Assembly (NCBI GenBank): GCA_021234155.1
Contig: JAJEKV010000041.1
Span: 1,552,447-1,616,446, forward strand
Direction of reading: 5' to 3'
DNA: 64,000 bases
From: Isoetes taiwanensis
Taxonomy: Eukaryota > Streptophyta > Lycopodiopsida > Isoetales > Isoetaceae
Shown: positions 49,501 through 57,826 of the stretch, in pieces
Layout of the letters: the number at the start of each line of letters is the position of its first letter
Numbering within the stretch: the first letter of the stretch is position 1
Position numbers and translations under genes: made by a program
The notes under the pieces: model-generated
The model's database searches: none
Told to the model about the DNA's origin: nothing
Seen by the model: only the letters and a program-made list of their open reading frames with translations

Positions 49501-52500
49501 ACCATCTCTAACTCAGCAATGGGAGAGAAAGACTTCAAGCACTTCACCACTTCAAACACTGCCACGAGTAAGCTATAAGCGTAATTTTTCTTCAATGGCC
49601 AAAGTTACAAGGCATACTGCACTCAGGTCACATGAGCATGCACAAAAGGATGCCATGTGATGCAAGAGGGCAAGAATGTCATTGCCCCTAAGTGGTTATT
49701 AGAGATGAACTTTCACTCATTCGTCCAAGAACTTAATTACATAGAGGTGTTTGCTCACTAGCAATAAATGTCTCACCGTCCATGCAGTAGTTCCATTCGG
49801 CAGCAGCAAAAGGATGAGACCATTATCAAATTAATTTCAAATCAGCATTTTCTCAAATAACAACTTGCAACATGCAGCAACTTCAAAGGTTTGTTCATTA
49901 GGGGAAGGAATAATTGGTTTATATAGTGAAAATTACATATGATCTGAAACAGGATCCTCCATCTTCGCATATCAAGATAAGTCAGTTTTCGTCCTTTGAT
50001 ACTCAGAGAGAAGCAAGTACTAATTACCCCAAAAGGGTCAGCTATGAATCATTCAGTTATAACATGATCTAATGGGTGATGCTTTAGGACTGCTATAGCA
50101 GATTAGCCTGGAGAAACAATCATCATAGGTGTCTTTTGAATTTGCTCTCTTTGTCAGCTTCTTCTTATTTTCTCATTACCTTCACTACTTAGCTGGCCCT
50201 GTGTATGTATTTCTGACCATTTCTGATCAATGCAACACGGTTTCCCCACAAGTGATGATAAGATTTAATTGAAACACTTGAGCTATGAAGTCCTTTGGCT
50301 CGTTTCTAAACTAGTTCATCTCTCGAACTAAGATCTCTCATGCTCTCATGTCACCTATTGACTTCACCAAAATAAAGAGGATAAGCTCTTACAAAAATAT
50401 TGAAGATATACACAAATTTCATTCGCCATATTAGGAGTAGAAAAAAATGCATATCTATTACCATAATATTTGACAAGTAAAAAATAAATCTTATATAGGT
50501 ATCTTGGTAAAAGCCATAAAGATAGGAGTACAGATTTCCTTACAGGCGCCACCCAAGGTACTTCCAGGAAGTTTGACGGAGCCTCTCTTCTACATCATGC
50601 AGGGTTGCATTTATTGCATATTGCCACCATTTCTTCTGCCAATTGTGGCCTTCTCTGAATCGTCCAATTGTTGGACGGAACTGACCATATCTGCAAATAC
50701 AGGCCATCCATTTTAATGAGCTAATAAGCATTGTCGCAAACTGAAACATTATAACATGGCATGAAGACCAACAGAACTAGCAATAATCACAAGTTGTAAA
50801 AACAACATACTATTTGAGATTCTGCTTGAAAACGAAAGACATGAATGTCATACTTCACTATATGACCATGAGTGCATGACTGCAAGGATAAGATTCTTTC
50901 AACTGGGAAAAGGGCTGAATCCCAAAATGACAAAAGAAGTTTGTGCATGCAAAAGCTTCTGGGTTTGTACCAGATGAGCCCCCATCTTGGCACATGTAAA
51001 ATGCTACTGTGCGATACCAGTAGTACATTTAAGAGCTTACAAGAAGCCCCTATTTTGGTAAGTGAATCTGAAGATGTAATGTATTACCTCTCTCGTATCC
51101 GGCAAATAGTTATGCAATCCAAAAGCAGAAGCATCTCATGAAGCTGTTGATTGTTCATGTTAAACTCCTGAATCAGCATATATTAGCTTTCCCTTCATTA
51201 TGCACTTGGTGTAATAATGCAGATGATGAACGCTGACCATATTCTCTATCTTGATGGATATTGCATAATCTGGGGCACCCCCTTCTATAACACCATCCCT
51301 GTTTACCTGCAACCATACATATATGAGTCAATTATGAAAAAGATCTAAACTCCACCAGATACAGTCTAACTGCAGTGCAATCATAGATATATGAGTCATT
51401 TATCAAAGGGATCTACGATGGAGAGTATAATATCAGCAGGAACTAACCGTGAATTTTAGAGATGCATCCAATGGGCACAGCAAGTAACTTTCTCTATCAA
51501 CTGACCAGCATTTGACACCTTCATTATCTTCAAAATGCCTCCCTTCCTTAGATGCCACAAAACTCCAGTAGAAGCCAAGCTGATGGATCTCAACCAACTT
51601 ATGCACCATAAGGGTTGTAGACTTCGCCCCAGTTGAAGCCCTTCAGCAAAGAAAATTGATGATATGCAAAATTATCAGCTTCCACACCCCAGTTCCAGAC
51701 TGACAATAGCAGAAGGACACCAAACATTTCATTGTACCCTGATCCTGGTGATTGCTCATGTGACTCAATGGTGTTCAGAAACGAAAGCCCTGAAAGTGTC
51801 AGCCCGGCAGCAAAAGGATTCTGTTTCACAAGCAGAAAAAGCCAAAGGTTGGCAAACCATGCAAATGAGATTTATCAGTGTTGTGTTGTGTTGTGTTGTG
51901 TTGTGTTGTGTTGTGTTGTGTTGTGTTGTGTTGTGTTGTGTTGTGTTGTGTTTGTTGTGTTGTGTTGTGTTGTGTTGTGTTGTGTTGTGTTGTGTTGTGT
52001 TGTGTTGTGTTGTGTTGTGTTGTGTTGTGTTGTGTTGTGTTGTAGTAAAGTCTAGGATCTGGCATACCCCAGGATTAGTAACTCTATCAATGTATCTAAT
52101 ATGTATATCTCCAACTTTGATCTGTATATTGTCAATCACCTGTCATAATCGTCCACAAAACCAAAAAACCACTTAAAATGGTCAGAATTAACAAGAAAAC
52201 AAATGACAAAGAATGTCATTTGTCATTAACAGGTTAAAGAAATATCTAAACAATTTACATTGCAAGAAAGAGACAAAGAGAAAGAAAGAGTTATTAAACG
52301 TCTACAGAAGACCCTATGGGTCTATGGGACCCAACATACAGACTTATGGAGCTGCAAGGAGAAAGAAAGATTATATTAACATCTACGAAAGACCTCTTGG
52401 GTCTATGAGACCATTTATACAGCAATCATGTGCATCTAGGGGCGCATTTGCAGCCTCCAAGAGATGTTACATAAAAATAAAAAAGAAGAAAAACTAAATG

Positions 52501-55500
52501 ATGAAATCATGAAGCTTTTGTCTTCTTGGCCACTGGCTCAAAGTATGAAGTGATGTCACACTTGTTTTCTCTTTGAAAGGACTGCTTATGTTTGTCCTTT
52601 ACAGCCTGCTTTCTTCTTCTTGACACTTTCATGGATGCTCCTCTTGGGACTGGATTAGGGGGTCCAGGAAGGGGACCTGACTTCCGTTTATTATCATTAT
52701 CCCCTCCAATGAGAAAGAGAGTGATCTGACTTTGTGTAAGGTCACTTCCTTGTCTATCTCTCCCACCAGCCTGCTCCTTCAATAGATTTCTTCTATGAAT
52801 AGTCATTTAGTGGAGGAAAAGGGCTATACATTTCTGGTCTTCATATCTGATGAGTTTTGAGAGGGAGGTAGGTTCGCGAAACAAGCAATGAAACCTGCCC
52901 CGTATCTCATAATAGGAGGGTTAAAGACATTAGATATTCAATCCCTGAAAACATCTGATCAAGCTTCAATCAAGAAAAATGCTCTGAATACCAGTCTTTG
53001 GCATTTGTTTTTATTCCTACCATGTTCTCTCTTCTGAAAAGATTGTTGGTGCTTCTGTTTTGCTGCCAGTTATATTTTCCTAGAGGTTGCGAATGACACT
53101 GCTCTAATATCACAAAGTTCCTCTTCTTTGGGGAACCGTCCATTTTTTATTCATCATCAACAAGGAAGAATGAAGAAATTTATGTTGGGCTTTAGACTTT
53201 TGGCCTGATGCTGCTTCTATCATTGAGCACTCCTTCCCTCTTGGAGCAAGCTCATGAACAAGTTGAGATCGACGTTTCTGGTCATAGTACTTCATGAGTT
53301 GCTGCAAGGTTGTTGGGTGCCTGAAAAAACAATATCTTCCTCTTATAATATCATAGTTACAGAACGTAAAGATGGAAAGTTCCTCAGACTCCATCATGTT
53401 CAGAATACATAAAGTGCATTTTCTATCTTCCCGGCTGATATGATTAGCATGCCCCAACTTAATTTCCAGCTAGTGAGAGGACAGCCTGAACTGTCCCATT
53501 GAGAACCTTAACTTATTTGGAAGGTCAATATCAAGATGGTTAGACTGATGCTGACGTAGCAGGATGACATCTCACTGATGACCTGGCATTGCATGCTTGT
53601 TGCTGACATGGCATCTTGATATACGCCATAGTCATGCTTTAGTCAGTGCAGTCATTTCTCCTGGAGCTTGTAGCTATTCTTAGATGCTCGTTCTTGTATT
53701 CTCTTTTCAATGAATATACATTACGATGTCTTCATGTTATCGGAGCCAGTTTTGGCTGAAAGATTCGTTTTGGTAGAAGGAACATGCATCTGATTTTGAG
53801 AATTTGCAGGCTAAGACGGATCTGAATTGGCTTTCCAACAAGCCAAGATTCGTGTGAATCTCATTTGGAAGATCTTACAGTTTCTGCAAGGACACATAAG
53901 AGTTTTTCCAGGTAAACGCTCAAGATTTGGCACACAATTAGTCTGTTCAAGAGTTTTATGCAGTGTTCAGCCCCCTTTTGGCTGGGAAAAGATTTAGATC
54001 TAACCATCTGGATCTTTCTTGCAGATTTATCATAGATTGAGATGGACTTAGTCAATTTTACGTGAATTTTGTGCTGATCTACTTCTGCATTTGATTTCTG
54101 TAAATCCGTGTGTCAGCAGCTATATTTGGTTTCTTTCAATATAATTTCAGTAGCTTTGAGATGGCTACTGTGCGTTCCTGGAAGTTCATAGCAGCATGTT
54201 TACTTGATGGCAAAAAATACTATCCTGGCCAGATAAACTTTGAGATTAATCTCAATCTTAATGATCTTACAGAAGTTTTGGATTCTACCTGTGCCCCTAC
54301 CACTTCAGCAGAACTTAAGAAGGATCTGATAGCTGCTCAAAGCAGCAGTCTCAACTGAGTTTAAAAGGGATCTCATGGACTTGAAAACATTTTAAGAAGC
54401 TTTTCTATTCTTAAAGCAGACTTGTGTACAGGCAGGGGCAGGTCAACAGCTAGCTAATAAGGGAAATATGAATAATCTTAAGTTGCAGGTGTGTGCCACT
54501 ATGAAAGATTACATTGAGCAGTTAAAGCATTGAAGGAGAGACTTAATGGTGCTTGATACAAATTGATCATGTATGCTCTCCAAGGATTGTCTAGAGAGTA
54601 TAAGCATATTTCTGATCGTTATAAGATTAAAGTTCAGATTAAGATCTCTTTCAACCGATTGCTGCAGCAGCTTCTTGATGCAGAAACCAAAAACAGAAGA
54701 CTTGGAAATCTCTGGCTGGTTATATCTCCTTCTTTGCTGGAAATCCAGTCACATGGGGCTCCAAGAATATTGTCAGCTTAAGCACTACTGAAGCATTGTG
54801 CACAGCAGTTCAAGACGTGCTTTGGTTAGAACATGTGTATGAAGATCTGAGAGCTAAAGACTCACCAGCTTATCTCGATTGTGATAATAATGGAGCCATA
54901 TCTCATGCCAAAGTTCATAAATGGCATCATCTCACTAAGCATCTCGATATTAAAACATTACGCGAGGACAGCTTGACAATGATATCATCTCTCTTTTCAA
55001 TGTCCGCCTAAGAGGCAGGCAGCAGATGGTTCACTTCGCTACTATGGAGCAGGTTTTTCATAATGTTTCTTAACTAGTTTCCTTTCTCAGCAGGGCCCAT
55101 CATCAGGAGGGATATTACACTGATGTTGACGCATTAGAATGACATCTCAATTCTGAGCTGTAATTGCACGCTTGTTGCTAACATGGCATTTTGATATAAG
55201 CCATAGTCATGCGTTAGTTAGTGCATTCATTCTCCAAGAGCTCTGTAGCTATTCTTAAATGCTCGTTCTGGTATTCTCCTTTCAGTCAATGTACATTCTG
55301 ATGCCTTCAAAGATAACAAGGTCTTGCGCTAAACCATCAGCCCAAATGTTTAGAAAATTCTCCTTGTAAAATCTCATTAGGTAAACGACTCGGTAGAAGG
55401 AGTTAGCCAAGTGTCTGATACATAAAGCTGCTCCAAATCATGACGTATGATGAATTAGGTGCTGCCAAGTTGAATTGAAACAGATGATCAGCCAAAACGT

Positions 55501-57826
55501 TTGATGAGACATAAACCAACCAAGGGAGTAGGGTGTCTCATCTGCCCTCTTGTGATTCCCCAAAATGATGTAACTTATGCAAGAAAGGCACTGCTTGTAA
55601 AGGGTTAACATTAAATTCAGCAAGCATTAATTCATGAAGCGCCGAGAGTTTACTTATGACCATTCTAGATAAGAATGATATTTGATGCCTCTCTAAATGA
55701 AGCCATTCATACGCTCCATAACTCCACTCCCCCAATTTGTGATCCATATAGGGGCTGAGGGTTTTACCAACATGTCAGATCTTTGTATGAACATCCTGAA
55801 AGTGCATTTGAAAGCATTATTTCTCCAACTGGACCAGAGAACCACATAAGCAGCACTTCTCAAGCTGAAACATGGACGTAAGAATTCTACTCCCAGACAT
55901 GTGCATGCTACAATTTCCACAGGTTTCTCATTAGAGACAAAAGAATTCTCCTTTAATCCCTTATAAGAGGTGTTACACCATCACTTTCGTCTTTTCCAAA
56001 TTGACACTGTAGTCGTTCCCTTTCATTAAAATGTACCCACTTTTTTAAACATAAAGATTCTCTAAATCATGATAAATAACCCCCTTTTGTTATCTCTATC
56101 AACTTTAGGTAATGCTATATCGGCTAATGATAATGAGGTAATAACCAAGAGGGCCGAAACACCATTACACCGTGAGAAGCAACTCTCTAATCTTGGCACG
56201 CCACAGGAACGCGATTGCTAGCAGCAAGGTACCCAAATTTCTACATGCCCCTTGCATGAATGAAGCCAACCGCCTGGTATATTTTAGAATCTTTCCTCAA
56301 ATTCTGTCCAAATTTTGACAACAGTAATATTAAACCCTACCATTTTACTTTTTTATGTTGGAGGTCCTGAACCAAACTGGCACTGTCCTTGAAATCTTGC
56401 AGGCAAATATCTATCTTAATCAACTGATCATTTTGTCATTTAGAGATCTTAAAATTCATCTCTCGACACTTAAAATATTTATCATCTTTATGTTATGAAT
56501 TAGACCTTTATCATATTTCACAATGCTTCATTCTTTTTCATAACAAAGCTTATATGCGTATTTGACTGACTTGAGCAACCGCAACAAAATCTACCATACA
56601 TTTCGATGACAAGTGGCATTCTTATTCCTAAGAAAGGCTTATTATGTGTATTTGACTGACTAAGGCATTAGCGTCAAGAATTCTATCACATCACTCCATC
56701 AAACTTCTAATACATAAGTGCAATAAACGTAGAAGAATCTACAGGCAAAATCGACTAAAAAACGGGAAGGTTGCTAAGAATACCTTTGCATAGAGATGTG
56801 ATAGAAAAGATTGCCGAACCTTCTCATCTGTCAGCATTTGTTATTATGAGATGATATGGTCAATTTTAATACCTACTTCATGCACGAACGCTTTCAATTA
56901 TATATATGATGAAAATCAAAGTGTTACACCATCTTAAGCTCAAAATACATTGCCGGTTATGTATATAACAGTTAACATGTGCAGAACAAGCAGTTTACAC
57001 CTTCACGGCATTTCGCAATGTAAAAAGAAAAATTTAAAGCAATAAGCATATGCTAAATTTCAAAGCTAGGCACTTGCCTGGAACGCGGTTTGAGAATTTT
57101 GTGAATTTTGCTGCTGCCAGTTTGGCTTTCTTTGCTGCCCATGCTCTACATTCTAACTCCTCGGCATTATACTGTAATCAAGCAGGATCACAATGAGTAT
57201 ACTATATCAAATTCCAGGTAGCATCTCGGATAGAAAGATATTAACCTCGGATTCATCACGCGGGCAAGCCAATACATGAACATCCTCCAATACAATGAGA
57301 ATCGGATCCCAGCCAAGTTTTGTCCATGGGACTTGTAGTTTTAGCTTTCCAACAACGGCTGATGGAATTCAACAAAAGAGTAAAACTGTCATTGTAGCCA
57401 TGAACAAGATAGAGGTGTGCCCTATGGAGCTCTTGAATGACTTGCACAATTGTATACAAGATTGCCTTCTCAGGGCTCCTTCCGTGATTGCAAATAGAAC
57501 ACTTACCAGCTAGAATTGACTAAGCATAGAACTAGCTATAAATACAAAAATAAAACCTTATGTGTATGTACCTTGTTTGATAGACACGGGCAATTGCAAG
57601 AAGTCGAATGCCTCTAAGCGAAGCTCTACATTTTCCAACAGAACTACTCCTGGAAGCAAAACGTATATGAAAGCCAGTAAGGCTGGATTTCATGTTCAGT
57701 GAATGAGAAATTGAATTTAAGATACGGACCACTCCATAGCCCAACTTTGACCTGCTCCCGGTTGATATCCTTTGCATAATCTCCCAGGTAGCTGACCAAG
57801 AGTTGATAGAGAAGGCCCTCTAACAT
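15747..57826 (-). CDS. SHBY: VPS13-family lipid transfer protein, SHRUBBY type (whole gene)
   Basis: One minus-strand gene with about 50 exons and about 10.36 kb of coding sequence (about 3,450 codons), the size expected for a plant VPS13. VPS13 proteins are long hydrophobic-groove bridges that move lipids between membranes at contact sites. Arabidopsis SHRUBBY is a family member needed for root growth and patterning. The start [20 protein letters not shown] and the following [17 protein letters not shown] are closest, from memory, to the SHRUBBY branch rather than the other two plant VPS13 types. Order: chorein N-terminus, long extended-chorein body, SHR-BD/VAB adaptor region, then the ATG_C/VPS13_C end. 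Donor/acceptor phases agree at nearly every junction, so the gene looks functional. Exon blocks are listed separately. Introns 5, 21, 32 and 41 carry transposable elements. Confidence 0.95.
20100..21875 (+). mobile_element. Ty1-copia fossil P2 in VPS13 intron 41
   Basis: Plus-strand copia remnant, opposite to the gene. It shows a gag-like start near 20130, an integrase-core fragment ([20 protein letters not shown] near 20370), and reverse-transcriptase and early RNase H signatures between about 20950 and 21875. It is heavily decayed, with many breaks, and no LTRs or target duplication were recognised. It resembles P1 and the 53.5-kb element in family. It is probably old. Its right edge lies almost on the donor of intron 41. 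Confidence 0.8.
21880..24722 (-). CDS. SHBY: VPS13 exons 33-41: VAB/SHR-BD adaptor-binding region
   Basis: Exons: 24026-24722, 23833-23949, 23411-23490, 23023-23345, 22836-22949, 22639-22722, 22525-22575, 22286-22453 and 21880-22208. Diagnostic VPS13 motifs are [17 protein letters not shown], then [57 protein letters not shown] and [16 protein letters not shown]. The G..W.WS and YQQ+CE..E...Y.S..YAWDEP signatures define the SHR-BD domain. Intron 35 starts G/GCAAGT, a second GC-AG intron, and phase requires it. Intron 41 begins at 21879, within about ten bases of a copia remnant. Confidence 0.93.
24880..25560 (-). mobile_element. 5'-truncated LINE 3' end in VPS13 intron 32
   Basis: Minus-strand LINE tail, same orientation as VPS13. 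At 25340-25500 the frame reads [17 protein letters not shown], then EYYDQK, homologous to the ORF2 C-terminus of the 53-kb copy. At 25053-25331 an extended tail follows with [11 protein letters not shown] (25296-25319), a basic stretch ([16 protein letters not shown]) and a final GIMKYFAAV before the stop. The 3' UTR ends with a GACCCTTCGGGTC hairpin and GTTAATAAAT, then a (CTTT)n tail at 24880-24907. A second short 3'-end stub of the same family lies at about 25527-25560. Confidence 0.8.
25722..31141 (-). CDS. SHBY: VPS13 exons 22-32: C-terminal half of the bridge and start of the VAB/SHR-BD region
   Basis: Exons: 30971-31141, 30783-30905, 30440-30705, 29134-30302 (1,169 bp), 27839-29070 (1,232 bp), 27619-27747, 27372-27527, 26663-27292, 26527-26598, 25978-26451 and 25722-25908. 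The two long exons encode repeated beta-rich segments, as expected for the repeating-beta-groove fold. Later exons contain [17 protein letters not shown], then [21 protein letters not shown] and [17 protein letters not shown], the W-rich entry to the SHR-BD/VAB adaptor-binding repeats. All phases agree. Exon 22 follows the 14.6-kb TE-filled intron 21. Confidence 0.93.
31621..31757. repeat. 137-bp near-palindrome inside M1
   Basis: The arms 31621-31682 and 31699-31757 are reverse complements with few mismatches (GATAACGCCC.. / ..GGGCATTATC, and TTTGGCATGGCCAAAATGGC with its complement). They are separated by about 16 bases of GC-rich loop. There is no coding potential. It is either a small foldback MITE that landed in the 3' non-coding part of M1 or a hairpin intrinsic to that family. 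Confidence 0.75.
32072..34200 (+). mobile_element. Non-coding LTR retroelement T1 (TRIM/LARD-like) inside M1
   Basis: A complete-looking LTR unit. The 5' LTR is 32072-32675 (604 bp), starts TGTTAC and ends ATCA. The primer site TTGGTATCAGAG (initiator tRNA-Met type) follows at 32677. The interior is 32676-33602. A purine tract GGGGAGGAAT abuts the 3' LTR at 33603-34200 (598 bp). The target duplication is AAACT (32067-32071 and 34201-34205). The LTRs differ at roughly 13 sites plus a few small indels, about 2 percent. There is no gag or pol: the 927-bp interior has no recognisable frame and is largely degenerate repeats. It would need proteins supplied by another element. Confidence 0.88.
33130..33602 (+). 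repeat. Degenerate repeat array forming the core of T1
   Basis: Two repeat sets. At 33150-33300 the phrase AGCCAGACCCTTAAAATTGT and the phrase GATGGTAAGTTTACCAGCCT recur two or three times. At 33310-33600 units of about 50-58 bp begin GCAGATAGTCAG or GCAGATGATCGAG and continue ..CAGTCTTGAGACGGGAAG. Several contain the palindrome GATCGAGTTCGATC. They fill most of the interior of T1. Confidence 0.8.
38605..38888 (-). repeat. N1 3' LTR
   Basis: 284 bp, TG..CA ends. Contains a doubled CAACGTTAAGTTA phrase. Appears identical to the copy at 43424-43707. Both copies carry the same chance plus-strand 65-codon frame, which is not a gene. Confidence 0.92.
43424..43707 (-). repeat. N1 5' LTR
   Basis: 284 bp, TG..CA ends, next to the initiator-tRNA primer site on its inner side and the TTGCT duplication on its outer side. 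Confidence 0.92.
45723..48361 (-). CDS. SHBY: VPS13 exons 13-21: extended chorein, middle part
   Basis: Exons: 48254-48361 ([20 protein letters not shown]), 47966-48169 ([18 protein letters not shown]), 47754-47875 ([18 protein letters not shown]), 47383-47440 ([19 protein letters not shown]), 46964-47123 ([20 protein letters not shown]), about 46686-46883 ([20 protein letters not shown]), 46496-46591 ([20 protein letters not shown]), 45904-45935 and 45723-45825 ([19 protein letters not shown]). The donor of 46686-46883 is uncertain by about nine bases. Phases agree except between 47383-47440 and 46964-47123, where two bases are unaccounted for. A tiny exon in 47124-47382 may be missing from this model. 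Confidence 0.85.
48734..52139 (-). CDS. SHBY: VPS13 exons 6-12: extended chorein, N-terminal part
   Basis: Exons: 52068-52139 ([20 protein letters not shown]), 51738-51820 ([20 protein letters not shown]), 51448-51640 ([15 protein letters not shown]), 51238-51306, 51088-51167 ([19 protein letters not shown]), 50544-50690 ([12 protein letters not shown], then [20 protein letters not shown]) and 48734-48797 ([16 protein letters not shown]). All phases agree. The [11 protein letters not shown] and R..YV.LYK motifs are the hallmark that follows the chorein domain in VPS13 proteins. Intron 6 carries the TTGTG microsatellite. Intron 11 (48798-50543) is 1.75 kb with no recognisable element. Confidence 0.92.
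48798..50543 (-). other. VPS13 intron 11, no recognisable element
   Basis: A 1.75-kb intron with a good donor (CCT/gtaagg) and acceptor (CTATTCAG). The frame at 49350-49595 shows no domain. I see no LTR, inverted repeat or LINE signature. Its unusual length may reflect a decayed insertion. Confidence 0.5.
51879..52042. repeat. TTGTG pentanucleotide microsatellite in VPS13 intron 6
   Basis: About 32 copies of TTGTG (CACAA on the gene strand) with one interruption near 51951. It fills most of the 246-bp intron between exons 6 and 7, ending about 25 bases from the donor of exon 6. Frames through it give HNTTQ or CVVL repeats, which are not genes. Confidence 0.95.
52270..53532 (-). mobile_element. 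5'-truncated LINE with tandem 3' stub in VPS13 intron 5
   Basis: Minus-strand LINE. The C-terminal ORF2 region (53110-53530) reads [13 protein letters not shown], then [33 protein letters not shown] and [12 protein letters not shown]. The tail at 52507-52806 has [12 protein letters not shown] (52711-52734), a basic stretch and [14 protein letters not shown] before the stop. It aligns with the tail of the 25-kb copy. The 3' UTR has a GACCCAAGAGGTC-type hairpin and ends at an A/G-rich tail near 52358. Immediately beyond lies a second 84-bp 3'-end stub (52275-52358) with its own hairpin and tail. The LINE is cut at 53532 by the target site of the copia element. Confidence 0.82.
53538..55309 (+). 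mobile_element. Compact Ty1-copia fossil in VPS13 intron 5
   Basis: 1.77-kb plus-strand element with LTRs at 53538-53734 and 55113-55309, 197 bp each and clearly diverged. The candidate target duplication is AAGAT (53533-53537 and 55310-55314). A primer-site-like TGTTATCGGAGCC follows the 5' LTR. It holds only gag-like sequence (about 54165-54780) and an RNase H end (about 54800-55015), so it is a short derivative with breaks, not a whole element. It is related to P1 and P2. It inserted into the upstream edge of the LINE at 52.3-53.5 kb. Confidence 0.82.
55315..55960 (-). pseudogene. Unassigned minus-strand coding remnants
   Basis: Overlapping minus-strand frames at 55438-55623, 55538-55747 and 55693-55920 have protein-like composition ([31 protein letters not shown]) and shift between frames. 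They may be the upstream part of the LINE ORF2 displaced by the copia insertion, since the LINE on the other side is cut exactly there. I cannot show a reverse-transcriptase motif. 55960-56783 holds nothing recognisable. Confidence 0.35.
56784..57826 (-). CDS. SHBY: VPS13 exons 1-5: chorein N-terminal domain
   Basis: Exons: 57730-57826 (ATG at 57824-57826), 57572-57649, 57246-57358, 57078-57171 and 56784-56827. Reading through them gives [71 protein letters not shown] and [17 protein letters not shown], the canonical chorein segment that forms the entry scoop of the lipid groove. This start is chosen because the family begins exactly at M-L-E and no in-frame extension upstream is conserved. 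Intron 4 begins G/GCAAGT rather than GT. It is otherwise a perfect donor and the phase requires it, so this is a GC-AG intron. The first exons are short and the introns about 75-290 bp. Confidence 0.93.

Noticed and set aside
51664-52176. Long frames with CVVL, HNTTQ or NTTQH repeats
   Set aside because: They are readings of the TTGTG microsatellite in VPS13 intron 6, not proteins.
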